From the NCBI GenBank assembly GCA_049999725.1, contig JBNGIS010039061.1:1-38675 (forward strand): a stretch of DNA of 38,675 nt, in the 5' to 3' direction. Shown here piece after piece: positions 10,560 through 21,559 of the stretch. How positions within the stretch are numbered: position 1 is the first letter of the stretch; each line of letters starts with the position of its first letter. The position numbers and the translations under genes are program-made. The notes beneath the pieces were generated by a model. It had not been told where the DNA came from and searched no databases. It saw only the letters and a program-made list of their open reading frames with translations. The stretch is from Haplomitrium mnioides. Taxonomy: Eukaryota > Marchantiophyta > Haplomitriopsida > Calobryales.

Positions 10560-11854
10560 GAGGTTAGCCTTGATTTCTCATACAAGCAATTGGCTGCCAA
10601 CCATTGGTACAGCCATATGATTGCTTACCTCACAAGTGGTACTCTTCCTGCACATCTCAAGTCTGATCAGCGGCAAGCCTTCACCAGATCGGCTGCCGCT
10701 TACACTATTCTTTCTGGTATTCTCTACAGAATATGTGTGGATGGCGTCTTGCAAAGATGTCTCGTGCCACCACAGACCACGCAAAATCTATACGGCTGCC
10801 ACACCTCTAAGTGTGGAGGACATTTTGCAGGCAAGACCACCGCCAGAAAAGTACTTTTCTCCGGTTATTGGTGGCCTACCTTATTTGCAGATTCCTACAA
10901 ATTTGCTTGCACTTGTGATGCTTGCCAAAGAACAGAGAAACCTACACATAATCTGGAGATGCTCTTAGTATCTATCTTACCCTATCTGCTTTTGAGAAAT
11001 GGGGACTGGACTTTATAGGTCCCATTACCCCACCTTCTCGCGCAAGACAAAGCCAGTATATATTGGCCGCTATTGATTATATTACCAAGTGGGCAGAAGC
11101 TATCGCACTTCATGCCGATCATGCGATATCAGTTGCTTCCTTCCTCTATTCCCAAGTCTTGACCAGATATGGTTGTCCTCTAGAGTTGGTTAGTGATCGT
11201 GGCACTCATTTTTTGAATGAGGTCATTGAGGCCTTCACAACTCTGTACTCCATCTGCCACCGCACATCAGCGTCATACCATCCTCAAGCCAATGGCCAGG
11301 CCGAGAGTACCAACAAGATTTTGAAAGCCATACTCACCAAAACGGATTTGCATCACAAATCTGACTGGGATGAGCATTTACCAGCAGTTTTATGGGCCTA
11401 TCGCTCTATGACCAAGGTTGCTACAGGTTTTACACCATTCCACCTAGTCTAGAGGAAAGAGGCCTTGCTGCCCATTGAAATACAGGTCCCTTCCTTGTGG
11501 GTTGCCATCTCCAATCAATTAGGACCCTTAGAGTCCTTGAAACACCGACTGGCAACCTTAGAACAATTGCAAGAGAATAGGATTCAGGCCTCAAATCTGC
11601 GCTTTGCCCATCAGAACCGCATCAATCTCTCCCATGATAAAACAATTATGAGGCGCCTATTTGTGGCCGATAACTTGGTTCTGGTGTTTGACATGAGATT
11701 TTTACATTTTGCACCCAAGTTTACAACACATTGGTTTGGCGCTTACAGGGTGACAGCTATCCATCCCCATGGCTACCTCAACATTTCTACATTATATGGT
11801 ACAACCTTTGCTACCCTTGTGAATGCCAATCGTGTGAAGCTCTATTGTGTCTGA
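10560..11854 (+). pseudogene. integrase (zinc domain, DDE core, GPY/F-like end)
   Basis: The HHCC zinc domain (HTSKCGGHFAG ... CTCDACQ, about 10800-10926) is followed by a frameshift near 10990. The catalytic core has its Asp in AAIDYITKWAEA, a second Asp in LVSDRGTHFLN and a Glu in NGQAESTNKI, so the DDE triad is readable. A stop at about 11451 interrupts it. The end reads WFGAYRVTAIHPHGYL, resembling the GPY/F module, and the frame stops at 11852. No chromodomain follows. Integrase would insert the cDNA, making the 5-bp duplication seen here. Confidence 0.88.
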
Positions 11855-12021
11855 TTTTTTGTGTTTGGAAGTGTCTGTAGAAGTACCTTGCTCTTTGTTC
11901 ATAAGTTTCTTCTTCCAAGTGTTTTGTTCCTTGCCACCATGCCACAACCCATCCTTGGGGAGCTCTAGAGTAGCTAGGCTATATTCTTTGTATGGGACAC
12001 TCAGGATTGAACCGAAGGATC
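11855..12021 (+). other. 3' untranslated stretch before right LTR
   Basis: There is no env-like frame and no clean polypurine tract next to the LTR. The bases preceding TGTTAG are GAACCGAAGGATC, so the tract is either degenerate or displaced. Confidence 0.5.
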
Positions 12022-15000
12022 TGTTAGAGTCCAAGATGGGAGTTAAAGACGCACGCAATGAGAGACAAAGGAGGAAGAAATCGAGAAAAAGGAAGAAAGC
12101 AAGCAGACAAATGGCAGAAATGGCAAACAACAGACACTGTCCAAAACAAAAGGACAAAAGACTTTTAAGGATTCAGTCAAAATACTTTCTTAGAATTTAG
12201 TTAAAAAATATATTTTTATTATATTTAAAGTAGAAATTTTCTTTAGGATCTAGAAATACAATTGTAGGAATAACACTTGTCTTCTGAATTACAGGTACCA
12301 ATCAGGTCAAGAAATGGATCAAGCAACACCAACAACAGCTCGAATAGCCCAAAATGGAGGAAAATGGAGAAACATTGGTTCAACAGAAGGAAAAGAGAAA
12401 GTCGTCCTCTTGTAAGTGAGTTTTGTGTGTATATGTGTTATCAGAGTATACGGGTGTATGTTTTGTATTTTGTGAGATTTGGGAAAAATTGTTATACATG
12501 TATATGTTTTGTGTTTTGTGAGAATGGAGAGAAAATTGTTGAGTTAGTAAACAACAAAAGATAATGCAAAACATTAATTAATTAACATGACACCTAAGCT
12601 ACCAACCAAGCCAAAGAAAAGAAAGATAAGTAGACAAGCCAAGATCTCTTTTATCCAAGGATGGAGGTTGAAATAGACTTTCGCGCTTGTGGGAAGTTAG
12701 GTCTAGTTGATAAAAAAGAAAAGAGGAATTCTGGCTCTCCTTTTTTTTTATGTGTGGCGCTGCGCATCGTGGATTTTTCTTGGGGAGCGTTCTTCTTGAT
12801 TTTCTATGGAGGAAGCCTGGGGGAAGCTGTGCGCGATGAAGAAAGGGAGAAGGGGAATGTTGTCCTAGGAAGGAATGACAATACATCGAATGAGAAGTGC
12901 ATACGGGGAGATATGGTTGTTGGTATGAGATGGAAGGTGGATTTGAATGGGCTCGCTTATGTTTGTACGAGGTTGAGAAGGATTTTATAGACATGCGGAC
13001 ATCAGATTCTGTTGGAGATAGTAAGTGAAAAACTGTAGGCCGAATTGGTTATTGTTTATAAGAAGGTGAAGGCAAATATCACTGGTATGAAGCCTTGGGA
13101 AGAAACAAGTTCAGCGTTGGGGGATGCGTACAATGGTCCATGGAGCAATTCTGCGGTTAAGATGGTCGGAGGATTCTGAGAACCGCGTACAGGAGTACAC
13201 TACAAAGGAAAGTCTTGTAGTAACATGAAGAGAAGAGACGATGTCTCTTGGAAGGTAATGATTGGAGGACATTTCCAACGTTGGTGACTATTAGACTACA
13301 CTATTGTCATTCCTACAATAGGATCAAAGCTCTGAAAAGTATGATGGAGCAAGTTCTCCTCCAAGCCAACACAATTCCAGAATTGTGATTAGCATAAGGC
13401 AGATCAGTAATGCAGGATCGGGAACGATGAAAGGGGCATATGTATAGAATGTGGGAGCAACATTGGGAAAACAAATGTGAGGTGCAGTCGCATTCCCACA
13501 TCTGGCAAGAATACATGTCGAGCAACGTAGAGAGTAGATTGCATGTTCAAATCAGCCCGTTGGCACAAAGGGGAGGTTGCACAATAAAAGAGCAGTAACG
13601 TGTGGAAAATTTTGTAAAGGCAGCCAAGGAGAGGGGAGGACAAATTTGATTTTCCTTCGAGGTTCTTGCTATCGTGAATTCTGGCAGCCCGTGGAATTCA
13701 GCCATCAACAGACTTGCATTCGTCGACAGACCTATATTCCTGTGGGAGAGTTTGAGAGGAAGCATGCCCCTGTGTCATAGGGGAAAAAAGAATGCTACAT
13801 TGCTCGAATGTGGAGCTATCGATCATCAAACAAAATGAAATGATGACAATCTTGAAATTGACTGAAGGAAGAATCGAGAGACTCCTTAACCTGCATGAAG
13901 GCACAGGCTGTCTATACTCATGGCACGAGGTGCCATGAATTCAATGAGGGTTATGGGCTGGTGATGGTTTGCAGATGGAGTAATTTGCAATTCGCAAGCG
14001 GCTTCATGATTGTGTAGTCAACTAGTTTCCAACTTTGCAAACATTTGAACGACTTGATGATGGAAAAGGTGTCACTGAACTTAGACAACCGAAAATCAGA
14101 CAATTTTGCGTTCGCATGGCGTTAGTGTGCGACTGGAATTTTGATAGACTCTGAAGGGTAGGATCTTCAAAACGAGTGAAGCTCTGTAAGACAGTCATTG
14201 CAAGTAAGATTCACCAATCGCAAGACTAAATATTGAAGCAGAAGTACGCAAAAGGCGAATTATGCAGTTGCAAAATAAGTTGCTGCCACAAATTCAGAAG
14301 CTACGACAACTGAATGCAAGGAGAGAGGAACTGTATCATGAGACAAAGTGGCATATGGAGCATGAATACTAAAAATTTGTTGCAGCTCTTTCATTCCAGT
14401 GTGGAAACGTCCGTTGCTCATTCAAAGGTTCTTTAGGAAACCGCCAGAATGTTTATGAAAGATGTTGCAACAATGCTGAAATTAGATGGGAGGAAGGTCA
14501 AGGAAGTCAACAACACCTAGTGGCATTAGGATATTCAAACTACAAATTGACCATTGGCTGATTTAAAGAGAGAGGGCCAGCGATGGTAAAACAACGGACG
14601 GGAAATAGAGCATGAGGTGGTGCTAGCAAGGGAACTCGGTGGTGGGAAATTACATAAAGACAGAAAGGTGGTGGGGAAGGGAATCATTGGAAGGGAAAGC
14701 AAGCAAGGGTTAATTAGCAAAGATTGTGGGGAAGATCATATAAGTTCTTTAGGTGGAGAACATTGAAGAGAAGTGCTATCTCATGTATAGAAGAAACTAG
14801 AAAGCATAAAGGGATAAAGTAGCATAAGGGAAGGTGAAGAAGTGAGACTAAGGTTGGATGTAAAGTTATATAATATTTCTCAGAATGGGGAGAATTTGAA
14901 GTAAGTGGTTGAAGGGAGTGGAGGTTAAGTGTTGTGGAGAATATTGAGGGGAAGAGGATAGAGATCTGAGGATTAGTGAACGAGGTGGCAAATTAGATTC

Positions 15001-15816
15001 TACACACAAAGGGTATGGGTTGCAAGGTGTTTGTGGTGAAGTGCACCAACCATTTTGAGGACTCAAGTCTGATAGCTCCTTTCCCAAGGTGATGGTTGGC
15101 TGGTAGCTAAGGTAACGGAAAGTGAATCTATTTGTTTGTTCTGTATTTTGTTCGTGAGTATAGTGTTGTGTTCTTTTGTTCTTCGTTCTTTTATCAGATT
15201 ATGTTATATGCTATGAATTGAGGCTGGAGGTCTGTTTGTCTTTTGTTGTGGGGACTGAGTCCGGAGAGAGGAGCAGAAGTGTTATTCGAGTGGGAATACA
15301 AGAGAGAGTACAGTTAGAGTAGCGAGTCTTGTTGTTTATGACCCCAAGGGAAATCATATGATCTGAAACTGTACTTGTGTTGGCTCTCATTTAAACTATT
15401 ATTCAATAAAGTGCTATTCTGTCATTGTGAACATGTGTGATTTCAATTTACGCATCTTTCTTGGTTTGTCTTTCCCAACTAAAACAATTAAAATTCAGAC
15501 GTTAGTGTTTTATTTCAATTCTATTATGGGCTATCATTTTTGAGCCAAAAGACAAAACCTGCATGCCAAAAGTTGTTTGCAAATCGTTAGCCGGTCATGG
15601 GGGAAGAAGCACCCTCACGGTCGCTTGAGTCTTGGTGGACCTCACTACCACCATAACCAAGAATATCCCTAGATAGCCCGATCAGCGGGAGTCCGTACCT
15701 TGTCCCAACCTAGTGACTAAAATCTAGAAGTTAGGCATTATACTACAACCAAACCAAACCAATCCCCTCCAAAGATAGGGCTCCTCTCCCTATGCTTTGA
15801 GCTTCAAGACCTAACA
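12022..15816 (+). repeat. 3' LTR (3.8 kb) of the 14-kb element
   Basis: Begins TGTTAGAGTCC, ends AAGACCTAACA, and is colinear with 1612-5437. It is gap-free and therefore the better copy for reading the LTR. No coding feature was found in it that I would call a gene. Confidence 0.93.
15405..15410 (+). promoter_or_regulatory. poly(A) signal AATAAA in right LTR
   Basis: AATAAA sits about 410 bp before the LTR end, a plausible R-region polyadenylation signal. The equivalent site in the left LTR is AGTAAA. Confidence 0.45.
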
Positions 15817-15821
15817 AGGGT
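15817..15821. repeat. target-site duplication AGGGT (right)
   Basis: Matches 1607-1611 exactly and follows the CTAACA end of the 14-kb element. Confidence 0.9.
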
Positions 15822-16022
15822 GTCATCCTTATTTCCTTCACTTACAAGTCACTTCTAATTGAAACCCTAAATTTATCACTCAGAAGTCACTTCTAATTTC
15901 AACTCTAAAATTAACTTCAAAGGCAAATAATCTTATCTCAACCCTAAAAGTGACCCTCTACCCCTTTCTTCACTCCTCTCTATTTTCTTATAAATAGTAC
16001 AACATCATGCTTGTACTATTAT
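15817..16022 (-). repeat. family B copy 1 5' LTR, 5' half (U3)
   Basis: The reverse complement matches the start of the copy 2 LTR (from TAATAGTACAA) through the repeated AGAAGTGACTT units to the sequence before the TATA box. It has about two of the 39-bp-type units (15841-15915) where copy 2 has four. It is separated from the rest of its LTR by the 14-kb insertion. Confidence 0.85.
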
Positions 16023-16961
16023 GCAAATGCACAGTGACATGCAACACTACAGATATCACTTATTAAGCATTCTCTTTGGAAAGGTTTAATTTGATCAATT
16101 TGGCAGCACTTTTAATTCTCATAGTTATAGATTTAGAAATTTAGCATACTTGATGAGATTTTACTTAGTTGGTTGAATATGATTTCAGATTGCAATCTAG
16201 TACAAATAACACTAAATTAAAGAACCTTTCATATTTAGCTGATGATGTGTCATGTAGAAATTAAACTTCATAGCACTTACTATAGATGGAGAGAATTACC
16301 TCTCCTCATCTTTAGATGCAGAAGCTCATCTGGCATTTCAAGACCTACAAGACATGATTATCACATATGAAAGTTCTACCCTCCAATAGAAAGCACATGT
16401 CTTAGTCTTCATTAAGCATTGCTAGGCCTAGAGAAGAAAGAATTGCTAACCACGTTATGTGTATTGGAGTATCAAAGAGGTTATTTCTATAGGAAAAAAG
16501 CACAAAGACTCAAGTTCAAGGGAATTCATCATCAACAATATATGAGTGTGTTTGGTTTAAAGTATGATGTAGTATTATGTGTATTTTAACAAGACCAAGA
16601 AAGAAAGGTAAAACACCAGCAACTATCCATGGAAGCATCATCAATAATTTTCCATGTGAAATAGGCAAAATAAGTTAAGAAAATACCCTTGATATTTCTT
16701 TGAGTCAAATCAAGGAAATTAAAAATAAGACATTTCAACAGAAAAATGAGCCTAAACAGCTGCTACTTGAACAAAAAACCACTACCGAGTTCCTATTGTA
16801 TTTCATATTGAACTTGTTTTTTCAAAATTCCGCTTCAAAAATTACGTTTTTTTATAGTTATGAAAATTTTCATCAAAAAAATTGTTGTTCAACGTGAAAT
16901 TCGGTTTATTTAGATATCTATTGTATTTTGGGAAAAATTTAATGCTCAATATTTTTTTTAA
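16023..16961. other. AT-rich flank without recognised gene
   Basis: The sequence lies outside the family B LTR and before the copia target duplication. Short open frames here show no motif. It continues at 24716 on the far side of the copia insertion. Confidence 0.5.
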
Positions 16962-16966
16962 AAGTA
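16962..16966. repeat. target-site duplication AAGTA (left of copia)
   Basis: Identical to 24711-24715 and directly abuts the TGTT end of the copia LTR. Confidence 0.85.
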
Positions 16967-17076
16967 TGTTCTAGGGACAAATATATACCCTATGTAAGTA
17001 GTCATCTATCAATCATTCTGCTCATTCGTCTTGGATACTTCTATGTATGTGTATGTGCGGCGCTCATGCAATAACA
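16967..17076 (+). repeat. copia 5' LTR (110 bp)
   Basis: Starts TGTTCTAGGGAC and ends CAATAACA. It aligns without gaps to 24601-24710. It contains an ATATATA tract near its start that could serve as TATA. Confidence 0.9.
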
Positions 17077-17094
17077 TGTCATCAGCATGATGGA
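17077..17094 (+). promoter_or_regulatory. degenerate PBS of the copia element
   Basis: The sequence after the LTR, TGTCATCAGCATGATGG, resembles the initiator-Met PBS context TGGTATCAGAGCATGG with a two-base deletion and a transition. The assignment is weak but the position is right. Confidence 0.4.
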
Positions 17095-19050
17095 CTCTAC
17101 ACAAAATATTTTCCCCACATGCGCTCAATCCGCACCAACATTTGAGGAAGCTTCTGCGTACTCGTCATTTGTGTACCCACATTTTTTTTCTCTCAACACT
17201 GAACTTTTCTCCACTTCTCTGCCGCGACACCATTTTTCTTATCTATTTTTCTAACAAGCATCTCTTGAGCATTGCCTCTTTTCTTTTCCCCCTCACCATT
17301 TTCTCTTCATTCATCTTTTTTTCTTTCCTTCTGAATACCTCTCGTACGAACTAGAGCGCGCTCACCTTCGCAACCCTAGCTCCTCATTCAATGTTTTGCT
17401 CACCTTTTCGAAGCCACCGTAGCTCAACGCCTCGTTTGGCGACTTCTTGCTTCTTTGTTTGACGGATCCTTGCTCTTCGGCTTGACGACGCTCTGCTCAT
17501 CTACCCAACGACCTTGTGTTCCCTATTTGGCAAACCCCTCGCTCTCTGCTTAAAGGTTATCTCTTTCCTACCTGGCGATATTGCTCCCTACGCATAACAT
17601 TGATGGGTGTTTCCAACTGTTCGACGACATCTACGTAACATTGGTTCACTACCTTCTTTACTCGTCAACTCCAACATAGCACGACAACACTCTGTGCTTG
17701 CCCAAGGCCGACCTGCTTTGTATCCTCCTTGTTTTCTTTTGTTCCTTGCTTATGATAAGCTGAAGCTGTCTATCACTCCTACTCTTCGACAACAACACCT
17801 ATCAGGTCATACTCTCTTTTTCGTTCTATTTTCATTGCTACATTTCTACAAACATCTTGTCTACTCACAAGCCATTGTTATCTCTCTTCACTTTTTCAAT
17901 CTGTGGTTCCTCATGAGACTCTTTTCTTCTCTATTTTCTTTGCTGGGAACTATCCAGCACAGGAGACAACACCAATATGTACACCCGTTCTTCTTTGACA
18001 CCATAGTATACAAACTTGTTTCTCAACCACTTTATTGGACTCTTTCATCTTATCTTCCTTTGTTTGTTTCTAACAGTGAAGGATAAGCATCTGAGCTTAC
18101 CACCTTTGTATTGTTCTTTCATTTCTAGTTCATTTTTCCCCTGTTTTGGTTCTCTACTATCACTCAGCGATTGACTAACTATCCCTCATGACACAAGCAC
18201 CATCTAAGCAAGGGAGAGACAAGGCACATGCTACACCTACCTGTGCACAAGATCAACTCACTTGTCCATGCAACAACGAAGACTCAGCCAGATATACTTT
18301 CTGTGAAAGATACATTCACACAGACGACTACACATAGCTATATCGACATCCAATGGAAGGGCAACACTACATTTTGCCACTTTAAGATCTCTCACTTCAT
18401 GTTCCAAAACTTTGCGGTTCAAACTTCTCAACCCATCTCTTGATTATCTTTGATTGATTCTTTTCTTTTATCTGAACGAATCTATCCCTCATAAAGGAGA
18501 TACTCTTTGATTTTGAAATACTTATGACAGAGAATATCGGCGACTCGTACCAACAAGAAACGCTGACCCCTGTCACCTCCACAAGCTAAACCCCTATCTG
18601 GCCATACTTGCAACTTTTACTTTTTCTTTCTTCATAGAATCAGGATTGCAGAGAGGCACCAGAATGATCGGGGACTAGGTTCACACAAGGAAAGCTCTGG
18701 GAGGACACACTACAAGCACATCAGAAGCAATAGATACATACTTATATAGGGCAGTTTTTTCATCCATTAGCAACATCAATTTCTTATTTCATTTCTCGGT
18801 AGTATATACCGATTGACTTTCATTTAGTCAATTCTTTCATGTTTTTCATTTCAGTTTTTGATTTTTCCGCTTAAAGTAGAAAACATAATCAAGTACATGG
18901 GTTTGTGGTCGATTGAAACTCGGATTGATCACCAATTTGTACCAAGTACAGACAATCAAAGCCCTGACCTAGCAACTGCATTCACTAGACAATCCGATTC
19001 ATCTTTCTCATTCACAGGTATTCTCAGCAAAACAGAGTACAGATCTGCAA
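17095..19050 (+). other. long copia leader, pyrimidine-rich
   Basis: Nearly 2 kb separates the PBS from the gag ATG. It is rich in CT and TTTC runs. Repeated 'ggCGAc/CGACGa' words occur at 17430-17630. A 159-codon open frame at 17607-18086 shows no recognisable domain, and its composition follows the CT-rich background, so I do not call it a gene. It may contain captured host sequence. Confidence 0.5.
18797..18832 (+). other. tandem pair of potential hairpins in copia leader
   Basis: CGGTA-N5-TACCG (18797-18811) is followed at once by ATTGACT-N7-AGTCAAT (18812-18832). Both stems are perfect. It lies about 220 bp before gag, where retroelement RNA packaging or dimerisation structures are often found; that role is inference. 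Confidence 0.4.
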
Positions 19051-19970
19051 ATGGCATCTGTAAAATCTCTGAAATTCCAAGCACTGAGATTGGATGGCTC
19101 CAACTACTCATCATGGTCACTAGACATCACAACATATTTTACATCCAAGGGTATCCATGAAATACTCAACACGGACAATGATTTCACCTCTTGTGATGCA
19201 GCCAAAGCCCTCATCTTGATTCAACACCACATGGTAGAACCTCTGAGACTCTAATACCTAAACTATAACAGTACTCACCTACTGTGAGAAGAACTAAAAC
19301 TCAAATTTGACCATCTGACAAGCATAGCGCTTCCTGTAGCGAGACACAATTGGATTAATCTCCGAGTTCAAGACCATACGTCCATAGTAAATTACAACAA
19401 CAAACTATTTCGCATTGTCTCACAATTGGCAATCTGTGGTCACCTCATGACCAACAAAAAATAGATAGAGAAAACTCTATCAACTTTTCTTGTGATCAAT
19501 CTCATTTTAGCATCACAATATCGCAATATACGATTCACTAGATACTCTGAACTCATATCATACATGCTACTAGCTGAAAAGCATCAACTACTCCTCGTGG
19601 AAGATGTTAGAAAAGACCCCCATGGTCTGCCGCTCCTCCACAAAACCCTAAATCACACTTTACAAGGACTGGACTATACCTTCCTCTCCCAAGAGGCAAA
19701 GGAAGGGAACACTCCAGATTCTGAGGGAGCACCACTTGTCCGACCACTAGTCAACCTCCGACTCCCAATAATAGGGATCGACATACTGAACGTTACGCAT
19801 CAACGACACCAGAACGTGCTTCACAACGCACATGGAACAATAGAGGAGGTAGACAATCCAATAGAGGCCGGAAAACTCATTCTCATTCGCGCCATCCACA
19901 AACAACCCGCAATCAATGTGGCACACGTGGCCACACCCAGCACACTTGTAGAGTACCCGCGCACCTAGCG
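19051..19970 (+). pseudogene. copia gag
   Basis: ATG at 19051 opens MASVKSLKFQALRLDGSNYS, followed by SWSLDITTYFTSKGI, the typical N-terminus of plant copia Gag ('LdGsNYsdW'). A stop at 19252 and others break the frame. Later segments (about 19260-19600) fit the UBN2-like Gag body. At 19908-19949 a zinc knuckle reads R-x2-C-x4-H-x4-C: the first Cys has become Arg (TGC to CGC type change). Gag would package the RNA. The start is supported by the match to the family N-terminus. Confidence 0.8.
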
Positions 19971-20030
19971 CCACTATACCAACAGAGTATTAAACCTCAC
20001 AACCACGAGGTACAAGGAAACTTACTGGAA

Positions 20031-20357
20031 TTGACAGACATAGATGAATATCCACAGTACAATCTACATCCTGAAATTCATATGACTTATTCATTTCTGT
20101 CAAACCAGAAAAACGAATCTGAAATAATTTGCATTGTAGACAGCAGATCTTTGCACAGCATATTGCAAGACCAAAAATACTTCTCATCGATCAAACCTTC
20201 TTCCAGGCCTATGACAACGATTACTGGCCACAATCAATTTGAAGAAGGACATGGTCCAACAACCATACTATTTCCAAACAGAACTAGATTGGATATAAAA
20301 TTTGCAATTTATGAACCTGCAGCAACCAGAAACCTCATTAGTTTTTGTGATATATGA
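20031..20357 (+). pseudogene. copia protease
   Basis: This open segment contains IVDSRSLHSIL, the copia protease active-site region, normally D-S/T-G-A-S/T-x-H. Asp is present but Gly is Arg, so activity should be lost. The segment ends NLISFCDI, matching the family's 'NLiSi..l' end, with a stop directly after. Confidence 0.75.
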
Positions 20358-21470
20358 TAAAATGGTTTTCAAATTCAAACTAGATCTTTTCAGGACACGG
20401 AAGTCCTCCATATCCTGAGTCCAACAGTAACAAGGTTTGACATACAAGAATCCTTCCCACTATCACCACCTAGACTGTACACTACCAAAATATGTTCATA
20501 TCATGTCTCCACGAAACCGGTCTCCATAGCTCTCACATGGCACAACCGCTTAGGACATCTAGGCCAAGACATGTTCTACCCCATCAAAAATGATAGCAAA
20601 GAAATACCACAGAACGTGCACCTACTACTATTGAATGCCCTATACTTAGCATGCGCACAAGGCAAACTGAGAATTGCACCTTCACACGACAAAATAGCAA
20701 TCACGATTCCTCAATTCCTTGAGAGAATTCACACTGATGTATGTGGACCTATCTATCCACTTTCGGGACCATTCCGATACTTCTTTGTCACCATTGATGC
20801 ATCATCCAAATGGTAAGAAGTATCTCTTCTTACAACCAGAAACATGGTCTTTCCAAAGCTGTTATCCCAAATCTTGAAACTCTCAACATAGTTTTGTGAT
20901 TACCCAATCAAAAATCTGAGAGTGGACAACATCGGAGAATTCTCTTTACAAAATTTTGACAATTTTTGCACATTTGCTGACATAGGTATACAATATTCAG
21001 TTCCACATGTACACTTTCAAAATGGCATTGCAGAATCTGCTATTAAGAGAATACAACTCATGTTATTAGCAAGACCATTACTTATGAATTCAAACCTCTC
21101 AACCACTGCTTGGGGACATGTAGTCATGCACGCATCATCTCTATTGCGTTACAGGCCATTTGCATTCAATCAGAATTCCCCACACCAACTTGCAACCAGA
21201 ATTCCTGCAGATATATCACATCTATGCACATTTGGTTGCCTCGTCATTGTCCTAATCTTAGGACCACATCAAACAAAGATGGGACCACAACATCAAAAAG
21301 GCATATATATCAGTTTTGAATCTCCTTCTATCATTCGATATCTTAAACCCTCAACTTTTGATGTGTTTAAGTCTCGATTCGTAGACTATCAATTCTTTGA
21401 AGAATCTTTTCCACATCTGGCACAAGAGGACAAAGCTATACAACCCAAACTTGAGGACAACTTAATATAG
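20358..21470 (+). pseudogene. copia integrase (with GAG-pre-integrase region)
   Basis: The zinc region begins WHNRLGHLGQD (about 20540-20572) and ends LACAQGK near 20650. The first Cys of its CxxC pair is lost. The core has Asp in HTDVCGP (Asp at about 20736), Asp in RVDNIGEF (about 20920), and Glu in NGIAESAIKRIQ (about 21040), so the DDE residues remain. Stops occur at 20814 and near 20891. The C-terminal part with FGCLVIV and SFESPSIIRYL matches copia integrase downstream of the core. The position before RT marks the copia order. Confidence 0.85.
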
Positions 21471-21559
21471 CACCAATACTTGCCATTAGACTTCAACCAA
21501 CAAAACGAACAATCCGATATCAAAGTCAGATGACTCCTCCATTTACAACAAACATTAAT

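Larger units (their letters stand above)
1612..15816 (+). mobile_element. complete 14.2-kb Ty3/gypsy retrotransposon, Tat/Athila-like
   Basis: Two long direct repeats bound an internal region of about 6.6 kb. Both repeats begin TGTTAG and end CTAACA, and AGGGT flanks the whole. The internal order is PBS, gag, PR, RT, RNase H, IN, which defines Ty3/gypsy. The tRNA-Asp-type PBS, very long LTRs and absence of a chromodomain after the integrase suggest the Tat/Athila group; that lineage call is inference. No env-like frame exists: only about 170 bp separate the integrase stop from the right LTR. All coding segments contain stops or frameshifts. It is nested in the LTR of a minus-strand family B element. 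Confidence 0.9.

Noticed and set aside
11855-12021. An env-like third gene in the 14-kb element
   Set aside because: Only about 170 bp lie between the integrase stop and the right LTR and no membrane protein frame is present.
17607-18086. 159-codon open frame in the copia leader
   Set aside because: Composition is CT-driven and no domain, signal or splice evidence supports it.
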